Shown piece by piece: positions 24,386 through 30,087 of a stretch of DNA of 34,964 nt. Within the stretch, counting starts at the first letter, position 1; each line of letters starts with the position of its first letter. The stretch spans positions 1 to 34,964 of the IMG/VR virus record IMGVR_UViG_3300034072_000381; one strand, given 5' to 3'. This DNA comes from a virus. Both the position numbers and the translations under genes were made by a program. Under the pieces are notes generated by a model that worked only from the letters and a program-made list of their open reading frames with translations, was not told the origin of the DNA and did no database searches.

Positions 24386-24948
24386 AAGGCCTCCACACTG
24401 TAGCTATCGCTCGGTGATCTCCACTCTTTGTCAGGTTTTGGGTCGATCCAGCTAGGATCTGACCATAGCAATCGGTTATTCGGGTAGGCAATCAGCTGCC
24501 CTTTGCCCGCTCCTTTGGCGCTATCAAGGGCGATAACGTGATGGTTTTTGTGCTGATCGCTGACCTCTGACCACCCATCCTTGGCCCAATCAATTGTGAA
24601 AAGGTAAGTGCCTTTGCGGATCTGACCGTCACGGCCTAGAGCGCTGACTCTGTGGTTACGTAAGAACGCGAAGGCGTGTACCTGGGCGTAGTAGCCATAA
24701 CTATCCCACCAGGCGCAGAGATCGACTGAGAGCGGCTCACAGGGCGCTATACAGAGGGCGTGTATTGGGATGCGAGCCCATTGCGCGCCCGATGCCAGCA
24801 TGATTTGGAACATAGGCACTCGAGCAGGCTCTGCGCGAAACCCGAATATCGTCGCCTCGGTGTATTCGCCCTGGCCTTTTGCCTGGTCATAGAGGAACTC
24901 ATTGCGAACATGGCACTCGACGTAAGGGGTGTCGCAGAGGAAGTTCAT
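24382..24948 (-). CDS. Conserved phage protein of unknown function
   Basis: A 188-residue protein. The order FRAEPARVPMFQIMLASGAQWARIPIHALC, then CAWWDSYGYYAQVHAFAFLRNHRV, then TYLFTIDWAKDG, SDQHKNHHVIALD and IAYPNNRLLWSDPSW recurs in a family of marine and freshwater phage proteins whose function is not established. ATG 24948 has AGGAGG 9 bases upstream; a GTG two codons earlier would be too close to that site. It overlaps its upstream neighbour by 4 bases in the leftward early operon. Confidence 0.82.
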   Translation of the reverse strand: MNFLCDTPYVECHVRNEFLYDQAKGQGEYTEATIFGFRAEPARVPMFQIMLASGAQWARIPIHALCIAPCEPLSVDLCAWWDSYGYYAQVHAFAFLRNHRVSALGRDGQIRKGTYLFTIDWAKDGWSEVSDQHKNHHVIALDSAKGAGKGQLIAYPNNRLLWSDPSWIDPKPDKEWRSPSDSYSVEAL

Positions 24949-25232
24949 ACCCACCCCTCCTTAACCAGCTGCGCGATCGTGCGCGCCATGCCCTCGAAAT
25001 GCGCGAGGCGTAACTCATCGCGGGATAGGCCGCTCTTATTCGTGCGACCGTCGACCTCATCGTGGCACGCAGAGCACGCCCAGGCGCCGAGCAGATCGGG
25101 TGCTTTGGTTCCCATGCCAGAGATCCCTGCAAGGCGTATATGAGCCAATACAACGGTTTGGCTATTAAAGTTACAAACGCCAGGAATGCGTACTAAGCAC
25201 CCGCGATCTTTAGCGAATTTGCGGTAATTCAC
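24945..25232 (-). CDS. YbcO-like DUF1364 nuclease
   Basis: A 95-residue protein matching the DUF1364 pattern known from E. coli prophage YbcO: KFAKDRGCLVRIPGVCNFNSQTVVLAH, a Gly-rich loop GISGMGTKAPDLLGAWAC, then SACHDEVDGRT and LRLAHFEGMARTI. The Cys16, Cys21, His32, Cys53 and His57 arrangement fits an HNH-type metal-binding nuclease fold that probably acts in phage recombination or repair. The start is GTG in a GTGA overlap with the upstream gene, with GGAG 9 bases before. Confidence 0.88.
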   Translation of the reverse strand: MNYRKFAKDRGCLVRIPGVCNFNSQTVVLAHIRLAGISGMGTKAPDLLGAWACSACHDEVDGRTNKSGLSRDELRLAHFEGMARTIAQLVKEGWV

Positions 25233-25441
25233 CCAAACATCTCCGCTTGCCCGCGCAGAATGTAACGTGCATAACGCTTCCCGTTACGCTTTTCGATAAC
25301 CGTCTCAATATCCAACCCTTCGCGGCGTAGCTCAACAATTCTCGCAGCAAGCCTAAAGCACCCATACTCATTCAATGCATCTAAAGGTGTAATCACGCGG
25401 CGCGTGATCAAGTGAGATCGAATGGCGTCGGTTTGTGTCAT
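25229..25441 (-). CDS. Small helix-turn-helix protein (HTH_39-like)
   Basis: A 70-residue protein of the pattern QTDAIRSHLITRRVITPLDALNEYGCFRLAARIVELRREGLDI, a compact winged helix found in many phages between recombination genes (HTH_39 family). A short wing and C-terminal YILRGQAEMF follow. It probably binds DNA, but no regulatory target is evident. ATG 25441 lies in an ATGA overlap with the upstream gene and has AGAGGA at 7 bases. Confidence 0.82.
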   Translation of the reverse strand: MTQTDAIRSHLITRRVITPLDALNEYGCFRLAARIVELRREGLDIETVIEKRNGKRYARYILRGQAEMFG

Positions 25442-25755
25442 GCTCCCATCCTCTTATTGGCTGATACGGTTCTGTAAACATCTAACACGATTTTTTCGGT
25501 GTCGCGTTTGTTGTGGAGCTTCCAATACCCCTGCAATGCCGCGACGTAAATTTCATGCGCCTCTCTGGTATTGGCGTGCTGCATCGCGAGTGCCTGGCGC
25601 TCGGCCACCGTTCCCTCAGTATGCGTAAACACGGCCTCGCGGGTGCGTTTCCAAGCGATCTCTGCCCGCTCCATTTCGCCGCGAGCTTCGGCGCACGAAT
25701 CGTCGGTTTCAACGAGAAACCGTAATGCTTTCTCTGCACGTTCTTCGCTAATCAC
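25438..25755 (-). CDS. Helical unknown phage protein
   Basis: A 105-residue mostly helical protein. The core GTVAERQALAMQHANTREAHEIYVAALQGYWKLHNKRDTEKIVLDVYRTVSANKR resembles small helical proteins linked to phage recombination genes (GTVAER..A, then LEVYRS.NA). The start is GTG 25755: AAGGAGA lies 8 bases upstream and the overlap with the glycosyltransferase gene is then 8 bases, whereas the longer ATG 25794 form has no such site. Function unknown. Confidence 0.75.
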   Translation of the reverse strand: MISEERAEKALRFLVETDDSCAEARGEMERAEIAWKRTREAVFTHTEGTVAERQALAMQHANTREAHEIYVAALQGYWKLHNKRDTEKIVLDVYRTVSANKRMGA

Positions 25756-26452
25756 CTTCGCGTTCTCCTTGCAAGACTCGCACTGCAGCTGCATTCCATT
25801 CGCTGCTGTACTCGACGTTTTGCCATCGCGGGAACCAAGGGCCGCCTCGCGTGAAATGCACCGCTACAGGGTCATTTTCATCAGCTGGCGTATACCATCC
25901 TTCCAGGTAGTTAAATTTCACCGGCAGCGAGCCGATCCTTGACGGGTCAGGTATCCACTTAAACTGATGCAAGTACATTCCACTTTGGATGTTGACGATG
26001 TCGGGGGTAAGCGCTTTGCTCTCCTCGGCCTCGCAGTTCCACAGAATGCAGCTTGACCAATTCTTTTTGGGATATTGGTGTTGCTGCTGATCGTCCATTT
26101 TGGTTTCTTCAAGTGGCGTGTAGTCATGTTTCACGACCATCACCGCTTTGTTGAGATCGGTGTATTCCAAGATCTCGGAGATATCTTTCCGAAACATAAA
26201 GTCGCAATCGACGAACAGCGCCCAGCCCTTATGCCCCGCCAAGTGCGGCACCAGAAATCGCGTAAAGCTAAACTCGGTGCTCGATAGCGGATCTCGGTCT
26301 CGCGTATATAACCCGAGCCGACGTAGCTCAGACTGCACGATAGGCCTGATATCAAGCGGTATCGTCGAATGCTCAAGCAGGGTATGCCTGGCGACCTTGT
26401 ACGCGATCTCCTCGCGAGGATCGTAGCCGATGAAAATTCTGAAACCGTTCAT
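25748..26452 (-). CDS. Glycosyltransferase, GT-A fold with DxD
   Basis: A 234-residue protein with the start FRIFIGYDPREEIAYKVARHTLLEHS, the segment DPLSSTEFSFTRFLVP, and the metal- and sugar-nucleotide-binding ALFVDCDFMF (Asp82, Asp84), then KHDYTP, KNWSS and LTPDIVNIQSG; this matches a conserved GT8-like family seen in phages and bacteria. It would transfer a sugar from a nucleotide sugar to an unknown acceptor. It is embedded in the early recombination operon (ERF, exonuclease), which is odd for a surface-modifying enzyme and leaves DNA, protein or cell-surface targets open. Confidence 0.88.
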   Translation of the reverse strand: MNGFRIFIGYDPREEIAYKVARHTLLEHSTIPLDIRPIVQSELRRLGLYTRDRDPLSSTEFSFTRFLVPHLAGHKGWALFVDCDFMFRKDISEILEYTDLNKAVMVVKHDYTPLEETKMDDQQQHQYPKKNWSSCILWNCEAEESKALTPDIVNIQSGMYLHQFKWIPDPSRIGSLPVKFNYLEGWYTPADENDPVAVHFTRGGPWFPRWQNVEYSSEWNAAAVRVLQGEREGD

Positions 26453-26454
26453 GG

Positions 26455-26688
26455 TTAAAACGGCAGATCGTCATCGAACTCGACGTCGACCTTGGCCTCG
26501 GGTTTAGGCTTCGGCTGGGTCACGCTCAAGCTCATAAACGGCTTGCCGGCCTTGGACTTTTTCATACGTCCAAAGATCGTCCACTCACGCCCCTCGACGT
26601 TGAGCGAGCCGATGTAATCAGGGCTCTTATCGGAACGCTTCTCGCCGGCTCGGAATAAAACACCTGTATTCGTATTGTCGTAGGTCAC
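26455..26688 (-). CDS. Small DUF736-like protein with SSB-type acidic tip
   Basis: A 77-residue protein starting with GTG in an overlap with the exonuclease gene. The body (NTGVLFRAGEKRSDKSPDYIGSLNVEGREWTIFGRMKKSKAGKPFMSLSVTQ) has the strand order of small OB-like DUF736 proteins. It ends in FDDDLPF, the same kind of acidic Asp-rich, Phe-ending tip that bacterial single-stranded-DNA-binding proteins use to recruit partner enzymes. Adjacent exonuclease and ERF genes fit an ssDNA-handling role. That it binds ssDNA is inference. Confidence 0.82.
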   Translation of the reverse strand: MTYDNTNTGVLFRAGEKRSDKSPDYIGSLNVEGREWTIFGRMKKSKAGKPFMSLSVTQPKPKPEAKVDVEFDDDLPF

Positions 26689-27308
26689 AGTTTCACCTCA
26701 TTCAATTTGTTAACTTTGTCTTCCAACTCGCCCAAAAACATAGACACCTCGGCCTCGATCTCGGCAATGCGCGTGTCATCGCGCTCGACACGAATGATCA
26801 ACAGCTGCAAGTGCTCAGGCAGCCTTGGATCGTAGGCCGCAAAATCGCACCATTTCGCATTTGTCACAGCCATTTGGAATTGCATCTGGGCCAAGTATCG
26901 AGCGGGAATCGTGCGAGTGAGAATCCACTCAAGTATCGTGTTGGTCTGTGGGCATTTGATCTCGACTAGGCCCTCGCCGACGATGCCATCAGGAGACGCC
27001 CCAGCGCCTTGTATCGTCGGGTGGTCAATAAACCCCACCTCCTCGACAAGCTCGCCTGTACGGGCCGCATATGCAGCCCTAGCGTGCGGTTCCTGCTCCG
27101 TACCCCACTCCATTGCGGCGTTGCTGAACGACTCGGTAGGTTTACCCGTCAGTCGCTCGACGATCAGCTGGGCCATGTAGTTATCGCGACTTGCTGAGTA
27201 GCCTGATCGGGTTTTGGCGATGACATCAGCAACGCGGCTGGCGGTGACTTTGCCGAGGCGGGACTGTAGCCATTCCTCGCGGTTAGCTTGTTGGTAGGAC
27301 TGCATCAT
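26685..27308 (-). CDS. YqaJ / lambda-exonuclease-like recombination nuclease
   Basis: A 207-residue nuclease of the PD-(D/E)XK YqaJ group. Visible motifs are EEWLQSRLGKVTASRV near the N terminus, WGTEQEPHARAAY (68-80), GASPDGIV (Asp107) and VEIKCP (Glu116, Lys118), then YLAQMQFQMAV. It would degrade one strand of DNA ends to expose ssDNA for the ERF protein encoded just upstream. I chose ATG 27308, 7 bases after GGAGG; a GTG one codon earlier and an ATG one codon later are alternatives. Confidence 0.92.
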   Translation of the reverse strand: MMQSYQQANREEWLQSRLGKVTASRVADVIAKTRSGYSASRDNYMAQLIVERLTGKPTESFSNAAMEWGTEQEPHARAAYAARTGELVEEVGFIDHPTIQGAGASPDGIVGEGLVEIKCPQTNTILEWILTRTIPARYLAQMQFQMAVTNAKWCDFAAYDPRLPEHLQLLIIRVERDDTRIAEIEAEVSMFLGELEDKVNKLNEVKL

Positions 27309-27868
27309 CACGCTGCCTCCGGTGGGGGTGTCAGTTCTTTCTTGCGGGCGGTGAACACAGCCATATGCGCGAGCCGTTGCTCATTGCTTAGGCGCTTAAA
27401 CAACTTGGTGAGCTCCTCGACCGTTTGTGCGTTGTTAATCAATGCAACTACATCAGGGTCAATTTCTGTTTTAGGCTTGTGACGCGCCTGGGCGGCCTCG
27501 GCGTCATCGTCGATCTGGGCTAGGCCTACGATCGCAGCCAAGGCGTATCGCCTGGCATAGGTAATCCCAGAGCCTTGCGCCTGGGGGCTGTCATCCTTCG
27601 TCAGCACAGGCGTGATCGACTTAATCCATTCGCCGCTCGAGTGGGCAAGCGTCGTAATCAGCACAGGCTTATCGCCAATGATGTCGATCGCTTGGATGAC
27701 GGCGAGGCCGTTCTCCGACAGCTGGGTTCGACAGGCGTCCCAACATGAGGCAAGGTCGGCATATTTGCTTTTGAAAAACGGGTTGCTGCTGTCTTTCAGG
27801 GCACCCGTGATCGCGCCTTGTGCTTTGGATAATGCGGCGGCTAAGGCGCCGATGGTGTCACTCTGCAT
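27308..27868 (-). CDS. erf: ERF-family single-strand annealing protein
   Basis: A 186-residue protein with the ERF hallmark NPFFKSKYADLASCWD (28-43) and later HSSGEWI, PVLTKDDSPQAQGSGITYARRYALAAIVGLAQIDDDAE. ERF proteins form rings that anneal complementary single strands during phage recombination and circularisation. Gene order (ERF, nuclease, ssDNA-tip protein) is a standard recombination cassette. AAGGAA is 7 bases before the ATG. The C-terminal 50 residues are a charged helical tail. Confidence 0.93.
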   Translation of the reverse strand: MQSDTIGALAAALSKAQGAITGALKDSSNPFFKSKYADLASCWDACRTQLSENGLAVIQAIDIIGDKPVLITTLAHSSGEWIKSITPVLTKDDSPQAQGSGITYARRYALAAIVGLAQIDDDAEAAQARHKPKTEIDPDVVALINNAQTVEELTKLFKRLSNEQRLAHMAVFTARKKELTPPPEAA

Positions 27869-27980
27869 AGGTATATTCCTTCAGGTTAGATAATTGTTGG
27901 TTGCAGGCTTCGATGCGTTCGAGCTCTTCGCGCTCCTGCATCTCGAGGTCGATTTGGTGCCACCAGGTGTCATCGTCCAT
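27858..27980 (-). CDS. Micro-gene, 40 aa, acidic helix
   Basis: A 40-residue frame with an excellent ribosome binding site (GGAGGTGATCG before ATG 27980), ending 11 bases inside the ERF gene. The product is acidic and mostly helical, starting MDDDTWWHQIDLEMQEREEL. The strong start signal and tight packing between its neighbours make it a likely real gene. No function is recognised. Confidence 0.65.
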   Translation of the reverse strand: MDDDTWWHQIDLEMQEREELERIEACNQQLSNLKEYTYAE

Positions 27981-28080
27981 CGATCACCTCCGCGCAGCTG
28001 TGGCCGTCACAGGGCTCGACAAGGCCCGCTAATAGGTAGATCGCGATCAGGCCGATCACTGCCCAATGCTCACGCTTCAT
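27970..28080 (-). CDS. Micro-gene, 36 aa, single membrane segment
   Basis: A 36-residue frame starting in an overlap with the gene upstream and ending 11 bases inside the next micro-gene. It has a hydrophobic stretch WAVIGLIAIYLLAGLV (6-21) after a positive MKREH, then two Cys residues in EPCDGHSCAE. This looks like a small inner-membrane protein with a periplasmic, possibly disulfide-bonded tail. AAGGGG lies 6 bases before the ATG. Early membrane micro-proteins often act on the host or in exclusion; that is speculation here. Confidence 0.6.
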   Translation of the reverse strand: MKREHWAVIGLIAIYLLAGLVEPCDGHSCAEVIDGR

Positions 28081-28345
28081 CGCAATCCCCTTCCCAGCGC
28101 AGTGCGTCGATGTACTCTTCAGCCTTGCAAACGAGCTCATCGTAGAGGCCTGGCGTCATCTCGCTGCCCCATAGGTACAAGTCAGTATTGAGCGCGGTGT
28201 AATCGCGTAGGCGGGGATTGTCGCCTTTGTGGTAAACCCCGATGACGGTGGCTTTCTCGATCTCTACGCCTTCGTCAACCTGTTCGTATTCGACGGTGAC
28301 CTCGACCAGGGTGCCGTAGAGCCAGATTTGTGTATCGAATTCCAT
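28070..28345 (-). CDS. Early unknown protein
   Basis: A 91-residue acidic protein (MEFDTQIWLYGTLVEVTVEYEQVDEGVEIEKATVIGVYHKGD, then helical). The first half has a strand pattern like small phage proteins of unknown function. ATG 28345 follows GAGAGGAAG and one of the three repeated promoter-operator-leader modules, so the gene is very probably early and repressor-controlled. The much longer open frame upstream would run through that promoter and is not used. Confidence 0.83.
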   Translation of the reverse strand: MEFDTQIWLYGTLVEVTVEYEQVDEGVEIEKATVIGVYHKGDNPRLRDYTALNTDLYLWGSEMTPGLYDELVCKAEEYIDALRWEGDCDEA

Positions 28346-28417
28346 GTTGCTTCCTCTCTCTGGATGCGTTGTTTCTGTCAACGTGGGTAAATTTACCACA
28401 GTAAACCGTGCTGTCAA
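28346..28417 (-). promoter_or_regulatory. Leftward promoter-operator-leader module 1
   Basis: On the minus strand TTGACA (28417-28412), 16 bases, TAAATT (28395-28390). The spacer and -10 are covered by the palindrome TTTAC-TGTG-GTAAA (28405-28392). A further half-site makes GGTAAATTTACC (28397-28386). A leader follows with GTTGACAGAAACAAC and CCAGAGAGAGG, the ribosome binding site. The same arrangement is found at modules 2 and 3. Confidence 0.75.
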
Positions 28418-28998
28418 GCGTAGCTCGACCAATACTGTTTTCCGTAGACCGGAGCGCCCGCGATAACCTGGATGGGTTTCTCGAGGTACGCAGTGGCCGA
28501 TTGGTGAATCTTCACCTTTGGCACGTTGCCGGTCATGCTCACGCGGCGCTTGATCGGCTCGCCGATGAACACGCCTGGCAGCGGCGCACACTCACCGGCC
28601 ATAAAGCTCTGCTCCTGGCGCTCTTGGGCAATCTCGCGAAGCTCGACCATCTGACCTTTGACGCTGACCACCTGGTAATACTCGACATTGGTCTGCTCCC
28701 AACCCCAGGAGGATCTAAACACCTCGCCGCCTTTAAGGCCGTGCGGCGCAAACCGCTGGGCGCGTCGAGCCTTCACCGCGGCCTTGTGAGCCTCGAGGCC
28801 CGCGACCGTTTCCTCGATGAGCTTGCTCAGTGATTCTTGGCTTTTGAATTTGTAGTGCCAGGCTGGGTTCGCGCTTTTGCCTGAAAACGCGATGCCGTAC
28901 AACCGGCCCTCTTTTTCCTGCTGGTAAACCACAAACTCTGTGGCTTCGTGGATGTAGCTCAGAACGTAGCCTGGCGGGATGTATCGTACTTTTTTCAC
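28414..28998 (-). CDS. Early unknown protein
   Basis: A 194-residue protein starting with GTG 28998 after AGAGAGGTAAGACA and module 2. Residues 1-60 resemble a small domain (KKVRYIPPGYVLSYIHEATEFVVYQQEKEGRLYGIAFSGKSANPAWHYKF) followed by a helical linker, a segment FRSSWGWEQTNVEYYQVVSVKGQMVELREIA, and a mixed end with KRRVSMTGNVPKVKI. The middle looks like a short SH3-like barrel found in phage proteins of unknown role. An earlier in-frame ATG lies inside the repeated leader and is rejected. Confidence 0.82.
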   Translation of the reverse strand: MKKVRYIPPGYVLSYIHEATEFVVYQQEKEGRLYGIAFSGKSANPAWHYKFKSQESLSKLIEETVAGLEAHKAAVKARRAQRFAPHGLKGGEVFRSSWGWEQTNVEYYQVVSVKGQMVELREIAQERQEQSFMAGECAPLPGVFIGEPIKRRVSMTGNVPKVKIHQSATAYLEKPIQVIAGAPVYGKQYWSSYA

Positions 28999-29066
28999 TG
29001 TCTTACCTCTCTCTGGTGTTGTTTCTCTCAACGACACTAGTTTACCAAAGTAAACCTATATGTCAA
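28999..29066 (-). promoter_or_regulatory. Leftward promoter-operator-leader module 2
   Basis: On the minus strand TTGACA (29066-29061), 16 bases, TAAACT (29044-29039). The perfect palindrome GTTTAC-TTTG-GTAAAC fills 29055-29040 and includes most of the -10. The leader has GTTGAGAGAAACAAC, a potential GTTG/CAAC mini-hairpin, and CCAGAGAGAGG as ribosome binding site. Confidence 0.78.
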
Positions 29067-29380
29067 GCAGCCTGGGGAAAATTTAGATATCCAAATTGCC
29101 TTATAAATTTTTCCAATTTCTCTTTGGTCATGCTGGGCCAGTGGTGGCCGATTTCTTCAAAAAAGACATACATCACCACCGCGGCCTCGCAGTCTTCTTC
29201 CCACCAGGTTGGTTTCTCGCAGTATTGGCTGCCGATCTCGAGCGCCCAGGCGGGCAGCTGGGCCTGGCGTTCTGGTGACAACCAGATGCCAGCGTGGCCC
29301 GCGGTAATGATCATGTAAATGCCAGGGGCAAATTCTTTTTGGTAGTTGACTCGACCCCAAGGGCTGCTTTGAATTTTCAT
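29063..29380 (-). CDS. DUF7007-like protein
   Basis: A 105-residue protein with the pattern SSPWGRVNYQKEFAPGIYMIITAGHAGIWLSPERQAQLPAW, then WWEEDCEAAVVMYVFFEE, as in the DUF7007 domain (SPWG..Q....APGI..V.T..HGG..L...R....P, then YEEDC.W..). The domain is common in phages and plasmids and has no known activity. ATG 29380 follows the AGAGAGGTT ribosome binding site of module 3. It is the first gene of the leftward early block and its 3' end overlaps the -35 of module 2 by four bases. Confidence 0.87.
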   Translation of the reverse strand: MKIQSSPWGRVNYQKEFAPGIYMIITAGHAGIWLSPERQAQLPAWALEIGSQYCEKPTWWEEDCEAAVVMYVFFEEIGHHWPSMTKEKLEKFIRQFGYLNFPQAA

Positions 29381-29451
29381 GTTAGTAACCTCTCTCTGGT
29401 TCGTTGTTTCTCTCAACGGGATCAGTTTACCACAGTAAAAAACCCTGTCAA
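29381..29451 (-). promoter_or_regulatory. Leftward promoter-operator-leader module 3
   Basis: On the minus strand TTGACA (29451-29446), 16 bases, TAAACT (29429-29424). The palindrome TTTAC-TGTG-GTAAA lies at 29439-29426. The leader repeats GTTGAGAGAAACAAC and CCAGAGAGAGG. It drives the first leftward gene and is back-to-back with the regulator promoter, whose -35 starts 6 bases away. Confidence 0.78.
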
Positions 29452-29456
29452 CGCAC

Positions 29457-29485
29457 TTGCGTAAAATAATTTACATGGGTAAAGT
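29457..29485 (+). promoter_or_regulatory. Rightward regulator promoter with fourth operator
   Basis: TTGCGT (29457-29462), 17 bases, TAAAGT (29480-29485). The operator TTTAC-ATGG-GTAAA (29470-29483) sits in the spacer and supplies the -10 from its distal half, exactly as in the three leftward modules. An extra half-site GTAAA at 29461-29465 forms GTAAA-ATAA-TTTAC with the first. Binding here would block the regulator's own promoter. Confidence 0.6.
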
Positions 29486-29495
29486 TCGCGCCACT

Positions 29496-29663
29496 ATGAC
29501 ACCACAAACTTTGCTCAATCATTTTGGTTCCCAGGCAGCCATTGCCAGGGCGTTTAACGTGACCGATGCCGCGGTGCTGAAGTGGATCAGAGCGGGCGTA
29601 TTACCGCCTCTCAGGGTCTACCAGGCGAAAGAAATGCTGAAAGGCGTGAAGCGCCGCAGATGA
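29496..29663 (+). CDS. Cro-like DNA-binding regulator
   Basis: A 55-residue protein of the lambda-Cro class. The helix-turn-helix is visible in TLLNHFGSQAAIARAFNVTDAAVLKWIRAGVLPPLRVYQ: turn helix QAAIARAF, recognition helix DAAVLKWI. It should bind the palindromes in the four promoters beside it. I chose ATG 29496 because the predicted -10 is at 29480-29485 and transcription would start near 29492. The in-frame ATG 29475 and TTG 29457 lie within the promoter. No Shine-Dalgarno precedes 29496, so a near-leaderless message is implied. It is the only clear transcription factor beside the early promoters. Confidence 0.82.
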   Translation: MTPQTLLNHFGSQAAIARAFNVTDAAVLKWIRAGVLPPLRVYQAKEMLKGVKRRR

Positions 29664-29696
29664 AAAAAAAGCCCCATAACAGCGTTACAAGGCTTT
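29661..29696 (-). terminator. Leftward intrinsic terminator
   Basis: Read leftward, a hairpin AAAGCC ... GGCTTT with an inner stem TAAC-GCT-GTTA is followed by eight T residues, a textbook rho-independent terminator for minus-strand transcription. It lies just after the regulator stop codon. It would end a leftward RNA starting around 30056 or stop read-through from the methyltransferase gene. Confidence 0.7.
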
Positions 29697-30056
29697 CTAG
29701 AACATCAAACCCCCTTTCGGGGGTTGACGGGGCCAAGGGGATGCCCTACGCTCGGGATGCTCATCGAGGTTCAGTGAAGATACCCTTTCGGGAAAAGGTT
29801 GTCAAATTTCACTCGACCTCCAGCTCGGGATTTCTGGTCGGGGAAACAACGCACAGAAACTCCTTAAACCTAGATCGGGGCGGTGGGCCTCTAGGCACGC
29901 AGCGTGTAGCGAGGAAGCGTGAACCACACCAGGGCAACCTGGCAAAAGTAGCTCGCAGCAGGATGGCTCCGACAGTCATCAAATCCTGTACGACATCCCA
30001 TAGGCGTATTCCGTCTGGATGCCGTGCAGGACTCACCAACAGTCATCCCCATTCAA
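29664..30056 (-). ncRNA. Candidate structured non-coding RNA
   Basis: About 395 bases with no convincing gene but dense perfect helices. In plus coordinates: 29737-29743 with 30044-30050 (7 bp) and, nested inside, 29754-29759 with 29994-29999 (6 bp). Local stems are 29766-29770 with 29816-29820 and 29773-29778 with 29808-29813; 29831-29836 with 29854-29859; 29869-29873 with 29891-29895; 29909-29913 with 29952-29956; 29929-29933 with 29938-29942; and 29959-29964 with 29983-29988. Read leftward, two hairpins carry GAAA tetraloops (CCCGAAAGGG, CCCCCGAAAGGGGG), and the RNA would end at a T8 terminator, so I favour the minus strand; the plus strand has a GCAA tetraloop and is not excluded. I do not recognise the family. 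Confidence 0.5.
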
Positions 30057-30064
30057 ACCATAAT
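30036..30064 (+). promoter_or_regulatory. Weak candidate promoter for the 30088 operon
   Basis: CATAAT at 30059-30064 (5/6 to the -10 consensus), with a poor -35 (CCAACA) 17 bases upstream. The overlapping minus-strand GATAAT at 30068-30063 could serve the leftward RNA, so the A/T-rich patch 30059-30075 may be a divergent promoter region. Support is weak. Confidence 0.3.
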
Positions 30065-30087
30065 TATCCATAACACTAGGGGTATCT

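Noticed and set aside
29708-29725. CCCCC-TTTC-GGGGG hairpin as rightward terminator of the regulator
   Set aside because: The stem is perfect but is followed by GACGG, not a T-run, so as a rightward intrinsic terminator it is unconvincing; it fits better as part of the structured region.
29720-29760. Resemblance to the 5' end of tmRNA (TTGACGGGG ... CCAAGGGGATGCCC)
   Set aside because: No tRNA-like 3' end with a T-arm, no plausible tag ending in Ala-Ala, and the paired regions do not match the tmRNA layout.
29809-30039. 76-codon minus frame in the structured region
   Set aside because: No ribosome binding site, Arg/Pro-rich composition, and it conflicts with nested helices; kept only as a reason for caution about the RNA call.
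29582-30073. 163-codon frame across the regulator end and the structured region
   Set aside because: It begins inside the regulator in another frame, is rich in Arg/Ser/His without order, and runs through many hairpins.
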